Below are positions 54,271-61,133 of a stretch of 64,000 bases of DNA, piece after piece. Numbering within the stretch: the first letter of the stretch is position 1; each line of letters opens with the position of its first letter. The position numbers were made by a program, and so were the translations under genes. The stretch covers positions 1 to 64,000 of the forward strand of contig NZ_JAIOAP010000019.1 of NCBI RefSeq assembly GCF_021190915.1. The letters run 5' to 3'. This DNA comes from Cohnella silvisoli. Its GTDB lineage: Bacteria > Bacillota > Bacilli > Paenibacillales > Paenibacillaceae. Under the pieces are notes generated by a model. That model was not told the origin of the DNA and did not search any database. It saw only the letters and a list, made by a program, of their open reading frames with translations.

Positions 54271-54936
54271 ATGCCCACATCTGTCTTGATCTCAAAACCA
54301 GTACCTCCCTATGCAATCCTAGCTGCGAAGATATCCATTTTTTCAGGTGCGCTTTCAGTTGTCCTCTTGTTAAGCCTACATTTGCTTGAGCCTGAATTCG
54401 ATCCAACGTGGCGATTCATTAGCGAATACGCTCTCGGTAAATTTGGGTGGATGATGCAACTGACTTTCATGCTTCTGGCCGTTTGCCTGATCACTAACGG
54501 TGTGGCACTCGCTTCGCAGCTTCGTTCTGTTGTCGGTTATATAGGCCTTGCTGTCTTATTTATCGGTGCGATTGGTCTTTGCATCGCAGCAGCATATATA
54601 ACTGACCCCATATCCATCTCTCAAGAGGAGGCGACGTTTAGTGGTAAAATGCACGTATTAGGGGCATCTCTCGACTATACACCGGTTGCCGCTCTACTGC
54701 TTAGTATTGCTCTTGTTCGCAATGAAGTTTGGAAAATGATTCGGAATCGGTTGTTTATCACCGCAGCAATTACCTTTATCTTAATGATCGCCTTCATACT
54801 ATTTCTTCCTTATGACGGAAAATTCGGACCAGGTGTATATACGGGTCTGGTCGGACGCTTTCAAATCATTTCCTACCAAGGCTGGCTCTTGACGGTCGGG
54901 TTCCATATTCTGAAGTTGCAAAAGACTATCCGTTGA
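54271..54936 (+). CDS. DUF998 membrane protein
   Basis: A 221-residue protein with six predicted helices. The conserved start is HLLEPEFDPTWRFISEYALG and the tail is VYTGLVGRFQI, typical of DUF998. It is the last gene of the ArsR-led operon. Function unknown; the conserved Ser-Glu-Tyr after the first loop is characteristic. Confidence 0.75.
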   Translation: MPTSVLISKPVPPYAILAAKISIFSGALSVVLLLSLHLLEPEFDPTWRFISEYALGKFGWMMQLTFMLLAVCLITNGVALASQLRSVVGYIGLAVLFIGAIGLCIAAAYITDPISISQEEATFSGKMHVLGASLDYTPVAALLLSIALVRNEVWKMIRNRLFITAAITFILMIAFILFLPYDGKFGPGVYTGLVGRFQIISYQGWLLTVGFHILKLQKTIR

Positions 54937-54981
54937 AACGGAGGGCACCTTCGCGGAGGCATCGGCTGGGAGAATGATCCT

Positions 54982-55249
54982 TACTGTCACATCTCACTTA
55001 TTGATTCAGAACCATCAATATTGAGCACTCCACATTGGTGGTAGTGTAACCGGTAATGGCGGACTCCCAGCTGAGCTAAGCCCCCACGATAAATCTAATA
55101 CTGGTATTCAACTTTTTTCGGGTGTGTAATACCCCAAGGTGTGCTCCAACCTGAGCTAAGTCGCCTACTAACATAAACAATACTTTTGAGCAATACTGCC
55201 ACATCTCATTTATTCACTACGAACAATCAATATTAAGCACTCCACATGT
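54982..55249. repeat. Imperfect 56-bp direct repeats around two tRNA 5' fragments
   Basis: Copy 1 (54982-55037) and copy 2 (55194-55249) share most bases, including CACATCTCA, CAATCAATATT-like and AAGCACTCCACAT stretches. Between them the minus strand carries two tRNA 5'-end fragments: GGGGGCTTAGCTCAGCTGGG (55064-55085, tRNA-Ala-like) and GGCGACTTAGCTCAGGTTGG (55144-55165). Neither folds into a whole tRNA. The repeats look like duplicated tRNA promoter or spacer sequence. The following 55250-55526 shows no gene. Confidence 0.55.
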
Positions 55250-55526
55250 GTTGAGTTGGGAGTAGGAACATGAATCACTCCTTTCTTTTACTGAAGGCTT
55301 TTTTTGATTTTGCCTTCCCATCTTGCCTTGTACGCTGACGGAAAGCACAGTGGGATCAGCGTTTATCCGGTGTCCGATTACGCAAAAAGTTAATCGCAAT
55401 ACCGAAGGCTACTTTAACGACTTAGAACAAAAATGGGATCCATTCAACAGTTAGTCAATCTTGCTGTCGTAGAAAATTTTTAAAAATAAACCCTTCAAAA
55501 TTAATCGAAGAGTTTCGTTTTAGGTA

Positions 55527-55614
55527 TGGTGCGGTCAAGAGGACTCGAACCTCCACGGGGGATTTAGCCCACACGGACCTGAATCTAGGCGTCTGCCAAT
55601 TCCGCTATGACCGC
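55527..55614 (-). pseudogene. Degenerate tRNA-Leu, full length but unpaired anticodon stem
   Basis: The minus strand starts GCGGTCATAGCGGAATTGGC and ends TTGACCGCACCA with intact T-arm and acceptor. However, the anticodon arm (CTAGATTCAGGTCCGTG) no longer pairs on its 3' side, and one base is missing between D-stem and anticodon stem. It is followed by the same CTCTTC/GAAGGG terminator seen at 28637. It is probably not functional. Confidence 0.7.
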
Positions 55615-55828
55615 ATATAAAATTGTGACTTGACTCTGTCCCCCGGTCCAGCTAATGTCGACACAAGAGCCGTGCTAATCTTTGAGTACAGCAAGCGCGT
55701 AAAACTTTGGCTCAAAATCAAGTGTTTGGTGCGCCGCATGTGAGTTTGACGCGGTGCGTTGAAAAGGAAAACTGAATAACCATGCAGACTTAACGCTCTT
55801 TGGTGCATAAGATTCGAGGCGCGCTAAA

Positions 55829-55846
55829 ACCTGAATCAAGCGCGTC
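55829..55846 (-). repeat. tRNA-Leu fragment (anticodon arm)
   Basis: GACGCGCTTGATTCAGGT on the minus strand matches the D-stem end and anticodon arm of tRNA-Leu. It stands alone beside the VapC stop codon (55850). Confidence 0.6.
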
Positions 55847-55849
55847 ACA

Positions 55850-56257
55850 TCACACATTTTCTGTATTTATTAAACGTAAGTTGACGCATTGGCTGATTGC
55901 GGTAAAATCTTTGTCCTTATGCAACAAGTGACTTTCCGATTCAATCGTAACGGCAGCGATCAAACAATCATTTGTTTTTCTAATTGTGAAACCTTTATCT
56001 CTGCATGTGCGATATATATCTGCCGCATGAATATAGGTGTCTAAGGGGATAGCATGAACAATATTCAACTGCATTAAAGTCAATTTGACATGATCATAAT
56101 TTTTATTATCCCGAATTCCCTGTAAAACTTCAGTGAGAATAATATCTGTAATCGCAATATTTGCTTCACTAACTATAAGCTTTCGCAATTGTTCTTTCTC
56201 GCTGGATTCAACTCCATTAAAGAAATCTATCCAAACGCTTGTATCGACCATTATCAT
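55850..56257 (-). CDS. vapC: VapC-type PIN-domain toxin ribonuclease
   Basis: A 135-residue PIN nuclease. The acidic residues are in MVDTSVWIDFF (Asp5), in TEVLQGI (Glu), TNDCLIAA (Asp) and LLHKDKDF (Asp), the expected quartet. It overlaps the antitoxin gene by 4 bp (ATGA). The pair sits between two tRNA-Leu remnants (55527-55614 and 56558-56620), which suggests arrival with a tRNA-targeted element. Known function: RNA cleavage when the antitoxin is lost. Confidence 0.9.
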   Translation of the reverse strand: MIMVDTSVWIDFFNGVESSEKEQLRKLIVSEANIAITDIILTEVLQGIRDNKNYDHVKLTLMQLNIVHAIPLDTYIHAADIYRTCRDKGFTIRKTNDCLIAAVTIESESHLLHKDKDFTAISQCVNLRLINTENV

Positions 56258-56454
56258 ACATGGCCTTCTCTCATTTGTTCTAAATCACCTGTCCATTTTA
56301 CTTTTCCTTCAAGCGCAAGGAGATCGCTGTAAACTTTCGTTTTAAGTAAATGTTGAATTGCCGATCTCACGGCTTCATCCTCGGATGATACATGAAACCA
56401 CTCTTTTAGTTGTTTCAAATCCTCTTCATCCAATAACACATTTACTTCTTTCAT
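56254..56454 (-). CDS. vapB: VapB-type antitoxin
   Basis: A 66-residue protein. Its N-terminal half is ribbon-helix-helix-like (VNVLLDEEDLKQLKEWF), with DEAVRSAIQHLLK, and its C-terminal tail KWTGDLEQMREGH should cover the toxin. ATG 56454 follows GGAGGTC. First gene of the vapBC operon, probably autoregulated. Confidence 0.88.
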   Translation of the reverse strand: MKEVNVLLDEEDLKQLKEWFHVSSEDEAVRSAIQHLLKTKVYSDLLALEGKVKWTGDLEQMREGHV

Positions 56455-56557
56455 TTCAAGACCTCCTTCTTACTCGCTTACTACCAGTATACTTGATTTT
56501 ATCTTATCCAATCAAAACAAAAATTACAGCCCAAGGGCTGGAACGAATTTGTAGGGA

Positions 56558-56620
56558 TGGTGCGGTCAAGAGGACTCGAACCTCCACGTCATTGCTGACA
56601 CTAGAACCTGAATCTTGAAG
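56558..56620 (-). pseudogene. tRNA-Leu 3' remnant, with variable arm
   Basis: The minus strand reads CAAGATTCAGGTTCTAGTGT, then a variable arm (CAGCAATGA), then the intact T-arm and acceptor strand TTGACCGCACCA. The D-arm and 5' acceptor strand are missing. After the CCA a short hairpin CAGCCC/GGGCTG (56528-56541) follows. The right side borders the AT-rich accessory region with the NTPase and nuclease genes. Confidence 0.7.
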
Positions 56621-57145
56621 TGGCGGTTTGAGCGGTTGCTCTACATATCGGATTCATCGAATGAAATCCCAAACGGAGGATTCGCAATTGTAGCAATGTT
56701 AGAAAAAATGTTAGAAAGATTTTATGGCTTTGACCTCATAGTTGCCAGTGACGCAAAGGGGTTCTGCATGTAATAGGAAAAACTATGTGGGGCCGTACAG
56801 TACAAAGCTTTTCAAAATGCCATTCTTCTACATTCTAGAAAAACGCACAGTTCGGAACCGTAAATGTGACCAAAAATTTGACCAGACTATACAATAACCA
56901 ATCTGAGTAATGGAACCTTAATCTTGAACTGGGGATTTGGTGAAGGCTCAGATTGGTACAACCATCAACCGAAACTCCTTGTTCCACTATTGTTTCCGAT
57001 AATGGCATTTTTATTTTTGGGTGAAGAATAGCGTGTGTGCAGGTTCAAGAATGTGACAATTTAAATTTTATTGTCGTCTACCTTATAAAATGCAGAAGTG
57101 AAGCAAGGGAAGGCTGGCCTTATTAGGGAAAGTGAGCAATACAGA
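56621..57145. other. AT-rich non-coding stretch
   Basis: No ORF of note is seen. It contains a repeated ATGTTAGAAAAA/ATGTTAGAAAGA phrase (about 56696-56719), reminiscent of sequence beside integrase genes. It ends at the stop of the large nuclease-motif gene. Confidence 0.3.
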
Positions 57146-60100
57146 TCACACTTTTTGCAATCTCTCTTTAGATATATCTTTATAAGTAATAATTGTCTCT
57201 CCGATTTCATAAAATGCATTGCTAATAACTGGCTCACTCACAATAAAAATACCCTTTACGCTCCAACCATTCCCCGTAAGTCTATAATGGTTTTTCACAT
57301 CTTCCAAATGATCATTTATCCATTTAGTACGTTTTTTATGTTTTGTAGCAAAAGACTTCTCGTTATCTTTGTCCACAAACATTTTTTTATATTCACAATC
57401 CATTTCATAAGGGCTCTTAGAATAGTTGAAATCTTTGACTTCTACCAACACTATCCGCTTTCGTTTGGGAATAATATAAAGAACATCAATATCACCCAAT
57501 GTATTTCCTGTCACATCTGCTATATGTTTATGATTGATCTTCTTAATATTTCGATCAACTATAAACCCTGTCATTTCCTTAATTTTATTATACACTTCGT
57601 GATTAAAATCATCCCCACGTCTATTACTAATTTTCCCTATTAACTGACTCAGTTTACCCTTTCTTGTTTTTAACTTCCCCTCATAAATCAAGTCAACGGT
57701 AAACCTCAACAGATGAAATAATTGTCTGTTACCCCAAATAACCTCATCTTCTCTTACAATAACCGGCCTTCTTGTAAAAGATAACTCTCTATTAAAGCGC
57801 CAAGGATATACATCTTCCGCTCTGTAGGGTGGTTCTGGTTTCAAATAATTTTCTCGTTTAGTTAAAGAAATATTCCGCAGTACTTTTTCTATGATCTCTC
57901 CATTTATATCTGTACCGTTCTCATTAATCCACAAAACCAGTTGTCCCTTATTAGCTTTTTTAACTTCACCAGTAATCACGTCACCGTATGATAGCATTCC
58001 AAAGATACAGTTACAAAAATCATCAAATGAAAAGCCGTACTCATCTAAAAATCCAACATTTAACTCTTCCTCTATATTTGGAAATTCCGCACGTGGCAGT
58101 TTATCCCTAAAATCTAAGGAAGAATTATATTTGAGCTGCATTTCACGTTCTTTAAAATTTATCAATTGTAATTTATTAAACTCATTTTGCTTCATTCCAA
58201 CTCTATCAGATATTAATATTTCAACAGGTGTGTTAAAGATTTTATAAAAAAACAAATCATTTTTATAAGCCCATTCAATTATTAAGGAGCAAATAGCTAA
58301 TAATTTTTCATATTTCCATTCACCCAATATTTGCGTGCCATTCGGCGGACAAGCAGCAATGTATTCAGCTAAAAATTTAAGTGCTCTTGAAGTTTTATTT
58401 AGTTCATTGAATTTTTCGAAAATTTTTCCTTGCTTTTCTGGATAACAAGCGATGTCACATGCATATCTATTCTGAGTAAGCATTAAATCATACATAACTT
58501 TTTCTAAATCAAAACATACCAGTTCAACCAAATACATCGATTGAAGCTCTCCTACTTGTTTTTGAAGTAATTCATATAAATAACCTACTACAAAGTTTGC
58601 TAAAGTTAATCTCTCTTCATCTTTAATGATGCCGTATGTCCACTTTCCAGAGTTTAAAATTGCACTTCCAATTTCATCCAACAGTTCATTTTCATCTTCT
58701 GAATGTATTTTTCGAATATTTCCATCTAAGGGCTTTAAATAAGGGTTGTTCATATAATCAAGAGTAATAAATTTCTTTTTCATTGGATTTGAAAAAATAC
58801 TGCTTAGCTGCGTTATGTCTATACTTCTCTCAATGGTGAACTTTCTCAGAACATCGAATAGAGCACCAATTAATTGTTTTTCAACGTTATTGTCTCTGCA
58901 ACTTAAAGTTCTAAAAGCATTTGGAGTCCAAATTAAAGTAATCAAATTGTCATCAGTCGAAAAGCGTAATTCATCTTTTAAATTAATTTCTAGCTCTGTA
59001 CTCTCATAGTACTCCGAAGTATTTCCAGATAGTATAATCTGTATTTTTATCATGTCGAAAGCAAAATTACAGCATTCAACAATCTTTTTACATTCGGCAA
59101 GCCAATATGAAATGGAATCCACAATTAAAAAATATACATTGATACTTTCGTATTCATTTATTTCAGGAGAAAAAATCCATATGCACACATTTGAAAACTT
59201 AACTAAATGTGCAGCCTTTGGAACATTGAATGATGCATCCATAAAAATATTTCTTGTTTCATCATTTTGTATGACTTCAAGGTAAAATTCTTCTTGATAG
59301 GATTCAACCAAATGCCTTTTTTCTTTATTAATAGCCCTATTAATGTAATCCACAGAATCTCCAGGTGCTACAAAAAGCATGCCTTTCTTGGGATTAAATT
59401 CATCATTTAAGTAAAATGAATACTGATTTTCCACATAGATTTCAATACTATTTAGCTCGCTGAATAGATTTGGTACGCCATCCATCAATTTATTCTTAGC
59501 ACTAATATACCTCGGTAAAAATAGACCATTTGATCCTTCGTTTATTGAAATACATTTTAAATCATACGGATTCAACGATAGTGGTTTATAAGAATATCTT
59601 GAATTCATCCCAACCTGAATTGCTCTACCAAAAGAATATATAATGATTACATGAAAAATATCTTCATAGCTTATTTTTTGAAGAGACAACTTTGCATATA
59701 AATATTGCATTCTTTGATCCATATGCTCATAAGAAGAGTCATCTGATGGGTACATTGAATAAATATGATCCTCAGAATATTCCTTTCCATCATCGCAAAT
59801 GAATGTAACAATCATAATTTGATTGTTACAAACATTCAGCAATACTTCTTTGTAGTAGTTACGAACCAATAAATCGATATCCCAATTTTTTTCTTGTATT
59901 TTCTTGTGTTCCAAAATACTTAGTGACTTGATACAATCTCTCCAAACTGCAACATTGTAGACGTTAATCAATTCATTTCTGCATCCATACTTGCCTGCTA
60001 AGCTAATTATTTTATGAAATACGAATGTAGATAGAATAGATATATTGAGAATTATCGATCTATTATCTTTTGTTTTTATAAATGGTTTTACAAAAAACTG

Positions 60101-60856
60101 TTGTTGGTCAGCACTTAAAGCTGTTTCTATATCACTATTCCCAAATTTATAATACAGTTCTTCTATTATCATTTCGTCTTGAAACGATTTTCGGATGTAA
60201 TCATTATCAATAACAACAACTTCTAAAATCCTATTCAACTTATCGCTACTGGGAATTACAATGTTACTTTGTATTGTTCTACTTTGGTTTTCTAACTTAT
60301 AACCTAACCCTGATGCAGCTCTATTAGATATTGTAAGTACAAACTGAATCATTTCTGATGCAGTTTTTAAAAAATTAATATTAAAATCATTTTTTCGTAA
60401 ATATAAAGTATGAATCAACTTTTGCAAGGAGTATCCCGGAAGATAGTTGTTGCCAGAAAAGATCAAATAGTTATCATAAAACATTACATTTTCAACAAAT
60501 GTGTTTTCAGAGGGGTCTACAGCTCTCTTTAAATCCATTGCATCCAATTGATAAATAATACTTCGGAACTTACCACTGCTCATCTTATTTGACGAAGTAT
60601 ATTCATTACATTTTAAGGAGAGTAATGAAGAAACAAGCGCGTCTAATAGAATAGCTTTATTCTGATTATCAGGTAAAAGGTTTAATGCAGACACTCTCGC
60701 GACAAAATCAAACACATCATACTTCTTTACTTCCCCAATAATATTCTGCATTGTCTCGTAATCTCTCGATTTGTCGTATGAATGATTGAATGTATCAAAG
60801 GGATTATGTATATCAAATCCACCAAATAAACTCTTGAACTCTTTATCAATCTGCAA
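57146..60856 (-). CDS. Large protein with C-terminal PD-(D/E)XK-like nuclease domain
   Basis: A 1236-residue AT-rich gene. Residues 1-1090 are mixed alpha/beta with no signal peptide or membrane helix and match nothing I recognise. The C-terminal about 150 residues hold a restriction-type fold: RRGDDFNHEVYNKIKEMTGF, then GDIDVLYIIP (Asp1122/Asp1124) and LVEVKDF (Glu1139-x-Lys1141), i.e. the D...ExK triad. Start TTG 60856 has a weak AAGGGATGG upstream; the next ATG is 35 codons in. The neighbouring KAP NTPase gene is on the same strand 277 bp upstream. A DNA-cleaving effector in a two-gene defence module is inferred. Confidence 0.65.
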   Translation of the reverse strand: MQIDKEFKSLFGGFDIHNPFDTFNHSYDKSRDYETMQNIIGEVKKYDVFDFVARVSALNLLPDNQNKAILLDALVSSLLSLKCNEYTSSNKMSSGKFRSIIYQLDAMDLKRAVDPSENTFVENVMFYDNYLIFSGNNYLPGYSLQKLIHTLYLRKNDFNINFLKTASEMIQFVLTISNRAASGLGYKLENQSRTIQSNIVIPSSDKLNRILEVVVIDNDYIRKSFQDEMIIEELYYKFGNSDIETALSADQQQFFVKPFIKTKDNRSIILNISILSTFVFHKIISLAGKYGCRNELINVYNVAVWRDCIKSLSILEHKKIQEKNWDIDLLVRNYYKEVLLNVCNNQIMIVTFICDDGKEYSEDHIYSMYPSDDSSYEHMDQRMQYLYAKLSLQKISYEDIFHVIIIYSFGRAIQVGMNSRYSYKPLSLNPYDLKCISINEGSNGLFLPRYISAKNKLMDGVPNLFSELNSIEIYVENQYSFYLNDEFNPKKGMLFVAPGDSVDYINRAINKEKRHLVESYQEEFYLEVIQNDETRNIFMDASFNVPKAAHLVKFSNVCIWIFSPEINEYESINVYFLIVDSISYWLAECKKIVECCNFAFDMIKIQIILSGNTSEYYESTELEINLKDELRFSTDDNLITLIWTPNAFRTLSCRDNNVEKQLIGALFDVLRKFTIERSIDITQLSSIFSNPMKKKFITLDYMNNPYLKPLDGNIRKIHSEDENELLDEIGSAILNSGKWTYGIIKDEERLTLANFVVGYLYELLQKQVGELQSMYLVELVCFDLEKVMYDLMLTQNRYACDIACYPEKQGKIFEKFNELNKTSRALKFLAEYIAACPPNGTQILGEWKYEKLLAICSLIIEWAYKNDLFFYKIFNTPVEILISDRVGMKQNEFNKLQLINFKEREMQLKYNSSLDFRDKLPRAEFPNIEEELNVGFLDEYGFSFDDFCNCIFGMLSYGDVITGEVKKANKGQLVLWINENGTDINGEIIEKVLRNISLTKRENYLKPEPPYRAEDVYPWRFNRELSFTRRPVIVREDEVIWGNRQLFHLLRFTVDLIYEGKLKTRKGKLSQLIGKISNRRGDDFNHEVYNKIKEMTGFIVDRNIKKINHKHIADVTGNTLGDIDVLYIIPKRKRIVLVEVKDFNYSKSPYEMDCEYKKMFVDKDNEKSFATKHKKRTKWINDHLEDVKNHYRLTGNGWSVKGIFIVSEPVISNAFYEIGETIITYKDISKERLQKV

Positions 60857-61021
60857 TTATTACACCATCCCTTTTAGATCAGTTAAAGAGACCGTAACTT
60901 AATAAACACCCGACCATACTGATTAATCTTAGAAGAAAGATGAGGTAGGAAGAGGTACAGATATCTCGGTTAAGCTAGATTAGTTATTTCGTCAAAATAA
61001 AGAATTATATTTTAGTCAATT

Positions 61022-61060
61022 ATATACCCCATCTTCCGACTATCGGAAGATGGGGTATAT
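61022..61060. terminator. Perfect 18-bp inverted repeat between the two large genes
   Basis: ATATACCCCATCTTCCGA and its exact complement are separated by only CTA. It lies 74 bp after the NTPase stop and could terminate or attenuate transcription before the nuclease-motif gene. The T-run is poor, so a regulatory dyad is also possible. Confidence 0.6.
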
Positions 61061-61133
61061 AACAGTCAGGTACGTAACGTTAGAAAAACCTGACGCCCTC
61101 GTAACTGGAAGAACGATACTAACTAGGAGAAAT

